DNA of 64,000 nt, from positions 124,001-188,000 of the forward strand of contig NZ_VOHA01000008.1 in NCBI RefSeq assembly GCF_007859315.1, given 5' to 3'. The position numbers and the translations under genes are program-made. The notes below the pieces were generated by a model that was not told the DNA's origin, ran no database searches, and worked only from the letters and a program-made list of their open reading frames with translations. Below, in pieces: positions 1 through 12,300 of this stretch (the stretch's first letter is position 1; every line of letters starts with the position of its first letter). This stretch comes from Reyranella sp. CPCC 100927 (GTDB lineage: Bacteria > Pseudomonadota > Alphaproteobacteria > Reyranellales > Reyranellaceae).

Positions 1-335
1 TAGCTGCGCCACGGCCCCGTCGCAGCCAGGCCGCCGAGATTGGCGACCGGCTGCGCGCCGTCGAGCTGGAAGACCCGCGCGACCGGATCCAGAGCCTTGC
101 CGCAGAAAATATCGTAGGCACCGCGCGCGGCCAGCGCCTGATCGACGCCGACCGCCTTGTAGGTGCACGCCTCGCCGGCGCGCGACTGACCCGCCGGCGC
201 GCCGGCAGGCTGCGGCGCGGCCGGCGTCTGCTGCGCCCACCCGCCATCGGCGGCCCCGATCATGGCCAGCATGGCCAGGGTCAATGCCCGACCGCCTGCC
301 CGATGATGTTTCACGACTATCACCTTGTCGCTCAT
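1..335 (-). CDS. Exported protein of unknown function, third gene of the TPS locus (partial)
   Basis: Open from an ATG at 335 to the window edge (111 complete codons, no stop). The N-terminus is Lys/His/Arg-containing, then a hydrophobic stretch (ALTLAMLAMIGAA, about residues 17-29) and a plausible signal-peptidase site at GWAQ, so export is likely. A Pro/Ala-rich linker follows, then a segment with two cysteines (EACTYKAV and YDIFCGKA). The start codon overlaps the stop of the giant haemagglutinin gene as ATGA, so the two are probably translationally coupled and made together. Third genes at such loci often encode CHAT/TPR proteins or other surface accessories, but too little is visible to assign a family. 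The identity is therefore unknown; existence of the gene is well supported. Confidence 0.7.
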   Translation of the reverse strand, partial: MSDKVIVVKHHRAGGRALTLAMLAMIGAADGGWAQQTPAAPQPAGAPAGQSRAGEACTYKAVGVDQALAARGAYDIFCGKALDPVARVFQLDGAQPVANLGGLAATGPWRS

Positions 336-3300
336 CGCTTCTGGGCACGACGTCGTTCTTCGTCGTCGTCCTCAATGAAGTCCTCGTTGCCCTGGTTGAC
401 CAGGATGATGCTGGAATCGTCGAGCGAACTGCCGGCAACGCCGATCACGGCGTCGTCGGCCGCGGTTGGCGGATTGGCGATCTGCGTGAAGATCGTGGTG
501 CAGCTCGGCCCGGCGATCACACAGTTGTTGAAGCGCTGATTGATCGACGGCAGGCCGCCCTTGCGCACGAAGTCGCGGGCGACGACATCGGGCGGCGAGC
601 CGATCGCACCAGGATCATTCGGGCCGAAAGGCCCGATGGGCCGGATCGTCGTGTTGGGGATGGCGCGCACGACGGACTGCAGGTTCACCCGCGAGCCTTC
701 CTGCGCGTAGACACCGAGGATGCCGAAGAACCCCGGGGCCGTGCTGGTCATCATGCTCGTGGCGCCGCCGGCGAGATAGATGGCGGCGTCGAGGCCCTGC
801 AGCGCCCCGACGGTCAGCTGGCCGCCGCTGTTGGGGCCACCCAGGCCGGACGGAAACTGGGTCGTGGGCGGGGTCGGCGTCGTGAACAGGCCTCTGGGCG
901 CACCGACGCTGCCGGCGCCGGACTCGGTGAGCCCGGTCAGCCCCAGTGACGAGGACCCGGTCAGATCGACGACCACGAGATAGGCGCCACCGACGCCGTT
1001 GCCGGGATTGCCGGCGGCACCGCCGACAGTGATATCGCCCACGGGCGCACCGGCAACGCGGCGGTAGAGAAGCATGCCGGCAACGGCGCCGACCGGCCCC
1101 TGAATGTCGAGGTCGCCGATCGACACGCCGAGATCCACCAGACGGCCGGTACCGGCCGTCACGCCGGTCGCACCATTGATGCCCAGCCCGGCATCACCGA
1201 TGACGGCCATATTATTGACCGTGAGATCGTTGCCGTTGATGAAGCGGAAATTGCCGGCGGCCGTGCCGGCAACAAATCCGGGGTTGCCCGTCGCGCCACC
1301 CGCGCCGCTGCGCACCAGGTTGGTGTGATTGGTCAGAACGATGTCACCCGCCCCCACCGTGTTGGCGAGCAAGGTGCCGGCGATCACGTTGCCCGCCGCG
1401 CTCTGCGTAATGTTGCCGTTCGTGGCCTGCAGCCGCACCACCGCCGTGGTGGTGCCCGCCGCGCCGCGCGCATCGACGGCCTGGTTGAGCGTCAAGTCCC
1501 CACCGGCGTGGATGCCGATATCATGATCGTTCGCGGTGATGCCGGCGATGCCGCCGATCGCATCGATGGTGAGCGCATTGGCATCGCGGTAGCGGAACGT
1601 GCCGGTCCGTGAAATGCCGGCGATTCGGACGACATCGTTGGCCGCATTGGCCAGATCGACATTGCCCGTGGCATCGACCCGTAGATCGTTGCCGACGATG
1701 GCCGCGCTGCCGACCTGGGTAACGCTGCCGCCCTCGGCCAGCAACGTGATGTTGCCGGCGCCAGGGCCCGCCGTGGCATTGCCGTTGGCCGCATTCAGCA
1801 TGCCGGCCAGCACGATGGAGCCGCGGCCTTGCAGCAGGATATCGCCGTTGTTGGCGACAATGCCGTTGGCGCCTGATGTGATCGTATCACCCGCGACCCC
1901 GGTCACGGTCACGCCGCCGGCATTGCGCAGCGTGAACGTGCTGCCCAACGCGGCGCCGGCCACATCGACGATGTTGTTGATGGACCCACCGAGTTCGACC
2001 GATCCATGAAGGGCAACGGCCAGAAGTGCCTGGGCCGTGATCGGTGATGCGGCGGCCTGGGTGATGTCGCCCTGGCCGGTCTGCAGCCGCACGGTGCCCG
2101 TACCGGCATTGATCGCGGCGTTGATCGCGATGCCGCCACTGACGCCGCCATCGCCGCCCACGATCGTGATATCCCGGTTGGCGGTGGTCACGCCGCTCAC
2201 CACGGTCCCGGTCGAATCGACCAGCGTACCGATGGTCGCCGCTGTCGCGTCGCGATAGCGGAACGTGCCCGTACCGGACGCGCCGGCGATCACGCCGATG
2301 TCGTTCCCGGACTGCACCAGATCGATATCGCCGGGCGCACGCACAATCAGCGACCGGGCCGTGATGGTGCCGCCGGCTTGCGTGATCGCGCCGCTGCCGC
2401 CGGCCACGAGCTGAACCTGCCCGTTCACCGCCGACAGCGTGCTGCCCAGGTTGATCCCTGCCGTCATCGAGGTCAGCGAGATGTCGCCGTTGGCCACGAC
2501 AATGCTGCCCGGCAACGTGAAGGCGCCTTGCGTGGTGAGGATGACGCCGCCATCGGCGATCACCGGCGCACTGAGGGTCAATCCGCCTGTCGAGTCGAAG
2601 ACGGTGAGCTTGCCGGTGCCGAGGTTGGTGTTGCCGACCGCCTCGATGGCGTTGCTGGTATTGACGAGCATGGCGTCGCGACTGGCGGTCACGATTCGCA
2701 GCTCACCGCCCACGATCCGCGCGCCGGCAACCGCGTCCTGCCCGACCGTGCCGTTGTCGGACTGCAAGCTGACGACCTGGCCGAACGCAACGGAAGCTGT
2801 GACGCCATTGCCCTGGATCACGCCACCCGATTGTGACGTTACACCCACGGCGCCGATATTCACGGCACCGGCGTTGCGGAACGTCACGCTGCCGCCGGCG
2901 GCCGCGCCGAAGAAATTGCCGCTCACCGCGTTGGATTGGTCGAGCACAACGTTGCCATTGTCGGCGCGCGCGCCGAGCCCGCCGCCGGCCGCGATCGCCG
3001 CGGCCTGCGTGATGCTGCCGCTGCCGGCCGTCAGGATAGTGGCACCCGCCGACGTGATGCCGGCAACGCCACCGACGGTATCGACGTGGATCGCCGTGCT
3101 GCTCGAGAGGACGAAGAAACCGCCGTCGGCACGCCCCGCCAGCCCGCCGGCGCCGATCGCGTTACCGGCGCGCGCCAGATCGACATTCACGCCAGCCCGC
3201 AGCACGCCGCGATTGCCGGCCACGAGGCCTGCCGCCGTCGTCGATACGATGGAACCGGCGGTCGACGTCAGGCTGACCGTGCCGCTGGCGGCATTGGCAT

Positions 3301-6300
3301 TGACGCCGGCGGCGAGGCTGAGATTGCCGCTGGCTGTGCTGATCGTCACGTCACCCGTCGCCGAGGCGACGCCGACCGTCGAGCCCACGGTGCCGACCGT
3401 CAATGCGCCACTGTTGCCATAGGAGAAGCCGTCCTTGGCCGAACCTGCCACGGTTGCGACGTTATGGTTGGCGGCCCCATTGGTCAGGTCGACCGAGCCA
3501 TCGACGGCGACGGCCAGCAGAGCGTTGGCCTGGACGCCGCCTGTCGACGAGCCGGTGATGCTGCGCGCCGCAACAAGGCTGACCGATCCGGCAGCCGAAA
3601 CGATACCGTCGACAGCGAGGTCACTGCCGACGCCGGCGGCCGTCAGCGTGACCGAACCAGCCACCGACGTAACCCCACCCACGCCCACAGTCAGCGACTG
3701 CGCCGACGTCACTCTAAATCCGGCAGAGCCCGCTCCCGTGACCACGTCGATGGCATTGAGTGCGACATCGAGCGCAACAACAGCGCCTGCACCGCTCGCC
3801 CGGGCATCGAGGCTACCCGCTGCAATCACGCCGCTGGCGGTCTGGGTAATGTTGCCGGAAGACGCCGCCAGGACAACACGCTCCGCCGCGATGCCGCCGG
3901 CCCCGATCGTGATGCCGTCACCGCCAACCGACGTGATCGTGACGGCGCCGCCCGTCTTCAACGCAAAGGTGTTGCCCAACGCGCTGCCGGCGACATTGCC
4001 GACCGCGTTGGTCGATCCGTCGAGTTGCACCAAACCGGATACCGCGTTGGCCAGCAGGGCCCCCGCTGTGATCGCAGCGCCCGCCGTCTGGGAAATGTCG
4101 CCCAGACCGGTCTGAAGCCGAACAGTTCCCGCGCCGGCATTGATCGCGGCGTTGACCGCGATGCCGCCGCTTGCGCCACCGTCGCCCGCCACCAGCGTAA
4201 TGTCCTGACCAGCCGTCGTGATCCCCGCCACGGTGATGGCCGTCGCGTCGCGATATCGGAACGTGCCGGTGGTGGATCCGCCGGCGACGGTCACGACATC
4301 ATTGCCTGCCTGGACCAACTCAACATTGCCCAATGCATTGGCAACCAGCGATTGAGCCGTGATCGTGCCTGCCGTCTGCACCAGCAGACCGCCCTTGGCG
4401 TTCAGCTGCAGTTGGCCACTTGCGGACACGTCGCTGCTCAGGCTGATCCCGCTGGTAAGCGACGCCAGCGAGATATTCCCGTTGGTGGTAGAGACACTCC
4501 CCTCAACCGCCAGCGCGCCGGCCTGAGCAGTCAGCAGAATATCGCCCTTGGCCGTCGTAATGATACCTTGAGCCGTTATTGCTCCCTGGGCAGTTATCGA
4601 CACGCTGCCATCGCCAGCGATGATACTGCCCTGCGCAATCACGGCGCCGGCCTTGTTGACCAGCGATATGTCGCCGTTGGTGGCGGTGATGGTCCCCGGC
4701 ACCGTCAGGAGGCCCCCCTGGGTCGTCAGATCGACGCCACCGTTCGCTTGCACCGTGCCTCTGACATCAAGTCCGCCTGCCGAATCAAACAACACAAATT
4801 TGCCGCTACCGAGGTTGACGTCACCCACCGCAACAAGCTGGTTGTTGGCATTGCCCAGCGTTGCATCCTTGTTGTTGGTCGAGATCCGCAGTTCACCACC
4901 GACGATCCCGTCCTTCGCGCCGGTGCTTTGCGCAATCGCGCCTGTATCCGAAATCAGGGATACGAATTTCCCGGCTGCCGTGGATGCCGTGATGCCGTTG
5001 AGAGTCGGCACATCGAGGCCGGCGGTGTTGATCGGACCGACCGTGCCGATGTTGAGGTCCCCCACCGTGCGGATGACAACGTTGCCGTTCGTCGTATTCG
5101 CCACGGCGACATTGCCGGTGACGACGTTGGCCTCGGTCAGAAGAACGGATCCGTTCTGGGCCTCGAGCCCGAGGCCGGCACCGGCGGTGATGATCCCCTT
5201 GCTCGTCTGGCTGATATTGCCGCTGGTCGTCGAGATGAAGACGGCGCCACCCGCGGTGACCCCGTTCACACCACCGACCTGGTCGAGTTCAATGGCACCG
5301 CTGTTCCTGAAAACAACGAACCCGGTCGTCGCCTGAGCGGCGAATCCCTTGGCGCCCACGACATTCGTCGACTGTGCGATATCGACGTTCACTTGCGCAA
5401 AGGCGAGCAACTCGGCCGCCGCAATGGAGCCGCTGGCGGTCTCGACGATCGACCCTGTCACCGACGTCAGGCTGATGCGGCCGGTGCTCGCGTTGGCGGT
5501 CAGTGCGCCGGCCACGTTGAGGTTGCCGTTCGATTGCAGCGTCACGTTTCCGCCGGCCGTGATCTTCCCGGCCGTCAACAGCGGCGTATTGTTGTCGACA
5601 TAGGTGAAATTGCCGCTGGCGCTTCCGCCGACCGCGGAGACGTTATTGGACGCCGCTGCCTGTGACAGATCAACCGATCCGACCGCCGATGCCTGCAGGC
5701 TGGCTGCCGTGATGCCACCCGCGGCGGTATCGAAGATGCTGCCGCCCGCCACGAGCGATACGGTTCCCTTGGTCGCGGTGATCTTGTTGTCTACCGTGAT
5801 GTCATGGCCGGCGCCGATCGTTGATAAACTGACCGAGCCGGACGCCGACTGTATGCCATCAACGCCAATGGTCAGCGCACGCGTCGTCACCGCACTGAAC
5901 CCAAGGGCGCCGCTGCCGGAAATGACGTCGAACGCGTTCGCGCTGGAAATGAGCGAGACCGACCCGGCCAGTGCGGTCGCCTCGACATTGCCGGCTGTCA
6001 CGGCACCGGAGAATTGCCTCACGCTGCCGCCGGCACGTAGCGCGATCACACCCGCTGCCCCAGCGGTGATACTGTCGTTGAGCACGATGTCCCTGCCGGT
6101 GCCGGCCGCGAGTGAAACGTTTCCGTCCGTCACCGCACCGCTGGTTGCCTTGCTGGTGTCGATCGTCACGCCGGACTGCTGGATCAGGGCACCGCTCGTG
6201 CTGACCGTGTAACCGCCACCGGCCCTGCCGTCCCCGACGAGCGTCAGGTCCCCAGCGTTGATGAGCGTGAAGGCACCCTGGCCGATTGAAATCGCGCCGA

Positions 6301-9300
6301 GGGACGCGACATCATTGCCGGCATTGTTGAGGGTCACGTTCGGATTGGACCCGGCTGCACGCGCAATACTGAGCGTGCCGGTCGAAACGATGTGCCCTGT
6401 ACCGCTCGCTTGAGTGATGTCGCCGCCAGCAATCAGGCTGATCGAGCCGCTCGACGCGGTGCGCAGCCCCGATCCGAGACCCGCCGTCAGGGTGCCGACC
6501 GCAGTCGAGAGGCTGGCAAAGCCGCCTACCTGGTAGCTGCTGCTGTTCGTGAAATTGATATTTCCACCGGCCGCACCAGCGCTGAGTGTCACACGGCCAG
6601 TCACGCTGTTGCCGGCGCGGCTGAGAACAATATCTCCTGTCGGATCGACGATCGTCGCCAACAGATCAGCGGCGACGATCCGCCCACCCCCCTGCGAAAT
6701 GCCGCCGGATGCCGAGAACAGTCCGACGGAGCCTGCGCCGGCGTCGACAGTCGCATTGAGACGCAGCGCCGACCCCGCTGCAAATGAGCCCAGCAGGATC
6801 GTGCCGCCATTGGAGGAGAGCGCACCGCTGACGATCAGATCGCCGGCAAAATTGCGGATGCCGATCTCGCCGCCTTGGGTCGTGATGCCGCTGACGACCA
6901 TGTCGCCCGCGGTGCCATTCGACCTGATGACGAGGAAATCGCCTGATGTTGTGGAACCGCCGACGGTACCAACGACGACGCCAGTGCCATTCAGGTTGAC
7001 AGTACCGCCTGCCGTCACATCCAGCGTGCCGGTACCGCCACCGACCGTCAGCAACCCGGTCTGGGTAATGCCGGCAGCTGTGATAAGGTTGAGGGCGCCG
7101 TTCGCCACGGTCGCGTCGGCGACACGAAGGGCGCCTGTATCGGACTTGCCGATCGTCAACGTACTCGCTGACGTCAGGAAGGCCAGCTCGCTGTTGTCGA
7201 TGTGCAACCCGACCGGGCTGGCCGTGTCGCCGATCGTCACTTGCGTGTTCTTGGAGACCGGTGCCAGCGTGATGGTGCCGGATGTCGTCGCGTTGATCTT
7301 GGCGCGAATATCCATCTGATCGGCGAACAGGCTGACGCTGGGGGCGGTGATCTCGCCTGTCACGGTGAGCAGCAGGCCGGCACCGATCTGAATGGTCAGC
7401 GTATCGCCAACCGTCACGTTGCCGCCGACCGTGACCTGGCCCTGGTCGGAGATCAGCGAGACGTTCCCGCCGCTGGGATTCGCGGCCGTGATCACTGCCG
7501 TACCGGTGTCGAGCGCTTCACGAGAATGCAGCGTGATGCCACCGGTGTTCGACGTCACTTCACCGCCGGACAACACGATCTTCCCGGTCTGCGACGTCAA
7601 TGCGATGTTGCTGCCGGCGACGATGCTGTCCGATATCGTGAGATCGCCGCTGGCGATGAGTGAAACGCTGCCGCCCGTCGAAAGAAACGCCGATGTCGAG
7701 AGGTCACCGCTGCTGTTGGTGATGCTGATGCCGCCGTTGGCGATGATCGTACCGACGTTCAGCGCGATGCCGGCGTTGTCGACAAACGTGAAACTGCCGG
7801 CGCCGACGTTGATTGTCCCCAGCTCCCGGGCATTGTTGGCGCCATGGTCCAGGGTGACGCTGGCGCCGGCTGTCGTGACGTTGAGCGTCCGGGTCGTGAT
7901 CGCCTGCGTCTGCGTGATCGTCCCGGCCGCGGCCTGCAAGGTGACCGCTCCGGAGGCGCTGTTTGCCGTGATGCCGTTGATAGTGCCGACCGAGCCGATG
8001 TCGAAGCCGCCCGAGTTCTTGAACGAGACGCTGCCGCCGATGGCTTTCGCGGCGAAAACAGAGACGGTATTGCTGCTGGTATCCAGGTCGATGTTGCCGA
8101 CTGTTGTTACCGCGCTCAGCTCGGCCGCAGTAACACCGGCACCGCCAGTCTGGGTGATCGGCCCATCGGCCACGAGCATGACGGTCTTGCCAACAGCCTT
8201 GATCTGACCGGCGACCTGCAGGGCGCCGCCGGTGTCGATCGCGATCGTGCCTGCTGCCGTCACCGGTCCGACGCTGAAGCCGGCCAGGCGACCTTGCTGG
8301 AATACCAGGCCACCGCTGCCGATCCCGATGCCGGTGGTGGAAAGAGCCGCGATATTGTGGCTGCCCGTGATCGTGGCCTTGCCGTCAGCGCCAGTCTCCA
8401 GCGTCAAGCGCCCCGCCGCGATGGCGGCTGTTGTCGCGGTGATATCGCCCAGGCCGCCCGACGTCAGCGCTACTGTCCCTGTACCGGCGCTCAACGGGGC
8501 GTTGATGCTCACCGCATTGTCGATCGAGGTCAGCGTGATGTTGCCGTTGCCGGCCGCCGTGTTGAGGGCGCCCTCAACGGACAATTTGCCCGAGGTCCTG
8601 AGGGCAAGGGCGCCCTGACCATTGATCTCCCTGACGACGAGTCCGCCATCACCATCGACCACCGAGACAGCGCCCGTCCCGAGGCCAGCCGTGCTCTTGA
8701 CGGTCCCGATGCGATTGTCGGCAAGGGTCAATGCCAGGCTGGCGGGCCCGGTCGTGCCGATATCCAGCGTATCGGTGATGATTGCGTGCGTCTGGGTGAC
8801 CGCGCCGGATGTCGCCACCAGCGTGACCGTGCCCAACGCACTGGTGGTGATCCCGGTGACACCGGCCACAGCGCCGATCACGAGATCGCCCGACGCCTTC
8901 AACGCAACGTTGCCCTTCGCGGCCTCGGCAGCAAATGTGGCCACGGTATTGGCGGCGCCCGCGAGCCCGACGTCGCCGTCCGTCGCCGTCGCAGCCAGGC
9001 CGCTGGCCTTGATCGTGGCCCCGGCGGCTTGCGCGATCGACAACCCCCGCAGCGCCACGTCGCCGTCGGCTGTGATGGCCGCGTTGATCGCAAGTGCACC
9101 GGCCACATCCAGCGTGATGTTGCTGCCGGCCGTAATCCCGCTCACAGCCGACAACGCGCCGACCGCCGTCACGGTACCCACCGCGACACCTTCGGCATGC
9201 TGCAGCGACACGGCACCGGTCGAGGATGCCGCAAACGTCGTGAATTTGTTGTCGGCGTGGGCCAGGGTGATGTCGCCCTGTGCCGTCACCGCCAGGCCGG

Positions 9301-12300
9301 ATGCGATCACCGCCTTGTCCTGCGTCACGCCACCGCCGGCGTTCAGCATGACGTTGTTCTTGGCGGTGATCCCATCGACCCCGCCCACCGAGCCGATCAG
9401 CAAGTCTCCGGACGTCTTGAACCCGACGCTACCGCCCACGGCACTGGCCGCCAGCGTGTCCACTGTGCTGGTGGCCTGTGTGAGATCGATGTTTCCCGTG
9501 GTGGCCGTGACCACAAGGCTGCTGGCCTTGATCGCGCCGTCGGCGGTCTGACTGATTGACGTCGACGACAGCGTGACGTCGGCGCCTGCCGTGATGCCGC
9601 TGACTTTCGCCAGCGCACCCAGGGACGCTACGGCGCCGACCGCGAAGCCATCGGCCTCTTGCAGCGACACGGCGCCGGTCAACGCGGCAGCCGCGAACGT
9701 AGCGAGCTTATTGTTGGTGTCCGTGAGCGTGATATCGCCTGCTGCCGTGACGGCCAGACCGGCCGCCGTTACGGCGTTGGTCTGTGTCACCGCACCGCCG
9801 GCGTCGAGCACGACATTCGTCTTCGCCGTGATCCCGTCGATACCGCCAACCGACCCGATCACCAGTGCATCGGACGTCTTGAATCCGACGCTCCCGCCCG
9901 CGGCACTAGCCGCCAGCGTACCCACCGTGCTCGTTGCCTGCGTCAGGTCGATGTCACCGGTGGTCGCCGTCACCGCCAGGTTGGCGGCCTTGATCGCGCC
10001 GTCGGCCGTCTGGCTGACCGCCGTCGAGGTCAGCGTGACGTCGGTGTCCGCTGTGATGCCGCTCACGGCAGACAGCGCACCCAGTGCTGTCACGGTGCCG
10101 ATCGTGACGCCATCTGCTTCTTGTAGCGACACGGCGCCAGTCGACGAAGCTGCGAACGTCGTGAGCTTGTTGCCAGCATCCGTGAGCGTGATATCGCCCG
10201 CTGCCGTCACCGCCAGGCCAACGGCCACCACCGCCTTGTCCTGTGTCACCGCGCCGCCAGCGTCGAGCACGACATTGGTCTTGGCCGTGATCCCGTCGAT
10301 CCCGCCAACCGAACCGATCGCCAATGCACCCGACGCCTTGAACCCGAGACTCCCGCCAGCGGCCTTGGCAGCCAGCGTGCCCACGGCGTTGGCAACCTGG
10401 GTCAGATCGATGTCGCCCGCGGTCGTCGTGACGGCCAGTCCGGCCGCGGTCACCGCTTTGGTCTGAGTCACCGCGCCGCCGGCGCTCAGCACGACATCGG
10501 TCTTGGCCGTGATGCCGCCGATGGCGCCAACAGAGCCAATCGCCAAGGCCCCCGAGGTCGTAAATCCGACGCTTCCATCAACCGCGCTGGCGGCCAGCGT
10601 CTCCACAGCATTGACGGCCAGAGTGAGGTCGATATTGCCCGCGGTCGCTGTTACCGCCAGGCCTTTCGCTGAAATCGCGCCCGCGGTTGTCTGCGTGACC
10701 GTCGTTCCTGACAGCGCAATGCTGGCTGTACCGAGGTTGACGGCTGCGTTGATGGACAGTGCGCTGGCGGCGGCCAGGGTCACATCACCTGCCGTGGTGA
10801 ACGTATCGGCGACAGTGATACCACCCACGCCGGTCTTGAACGTGGCCTGGGCGCCGCCGTTGACCTTGTTGAGCGTGAGCGCCCCGCCATGCATCACCAC
10901 GATATCACCGGCGATGGTGCTGGTGGTCGAGAAGATGTTGAAGGCATTGGCCGTGTTCGTCAGCGACACGACGCCAGCGGACGCCACCGCCAGCGACGTG
11001 CCGGTGATGACGCCCGTCAGCGCGATACCGCCCGCCGCACCTGACGACAGCGACAACGTCGTGCCTGTGATGTTGCCCGCGCCCGTCAAGGCACCGCTCG
11101 CCGTCAGCGTCAGGCCAGCCGTCGTCGCGATCACGTCACCGACCGTCAGGTTGCCGCCGGTGTTCGTCGTGATGCCGATGTCGCCGCCGGCCTGCACCGC
11201 CCCCAACGCCAGATCACCTTTGTGAACGATGGTGAGCTTGCCGGCGACAGCGGCGGCCGTCTGGAACGTGCCGAACGTGTTGTCCGTGTTGTTGAGCGTG
11301 ACGTCATCGCCGGACTTTGCCGTCAGGCCGGTTGCCGTGATCTTGCCGCTGAGGCCGACATCACCGTCCGCCGTCAGCGCGACACTGCTCGTGCCGCCGT
11401 CGACGGCACCCGCGCCGGTAAGCTTGCCGCCTGCGGTCAAATTGATACCGGTGCCGGACAGCGCCCCTGTAATGGTCAGGTCCGATGTTGCGCCCGTGGT
11501 CGTGATCGATATCGCGCTGTCCTTGCCGGCTGTGAGGTTGCCGCCGACCACCAGCGCCCCATTGTTGACCACCGTGATGGCGCCGCCGCTCGTGCCGCTG
11601 ATGTTGCCGAATTTGTTGCCTGCATTGTCGAGGGTGACCGCACCGCCCATGTTCAACGTCACGGCACCGGCGGTAACGGCGCCGCTCGAACCGACGAGCG
11701 CGCCTTTAGTGCTAATGAAGGCTAGCGTGCCCGTGCCGACGTTGATGTCGGCGTTCAGCGTAATATCGGCCAACGCGTTCAGCGTCAGGCTGTTGTCCGA
11801 CGTGCTGATGACGGCATTGGCGACAGTGATCGAGCCAGATCCCTTGCCACCACCTCCCGCTGCATCCACCGTGACGTTCGCCAGCTTGAGCGCCGCGATC
11901 AGCACGTCGACGTCGAGGATCGACGTGTCGCTCTTGCCCGTGATGACATTGCCGGTCTGGGTGGTGTCGTTGGTGCCGCTGGCAATGACGATGTCGCTAG
12001 GGTCGAGCAGCAGCGTGCCCGTGACCCCGTGCGGCGCACGCAGGTCGACCTGGCCCTTGAAGTCCAGGAAGACCTTGCCGGAGACCTCGGTAAAGCCGCC
12101 ATCGCCGCCCTGCGGGCCGCCCTGAGCGGAGACCGTGCCGCCGAACACGGTGGCGTTGTCGGCCCAGACGATGACCGTGCCGCCGTTGCCCTTTCCAGTC
12201 GCGTCGGCGCGGATGGTCGCGCCCGAAGCGACGGTGGTGTTCTTGGCGTTGGCGACCGGCCCCTGGCCCTGCTTGCTGCCGCCGATCTGAACGGTGCCGC

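Noticed and set aside
2936-5665. Very long plus-strand reading frames inside tpsA (for example 909 codons, also 12029-14233)
   Set aside because: They are antisense shadows of a GC-rich repetitive gene. Their translations are Arg/Asp/Gly-rich without any domain, and no ribosome sites precede them.
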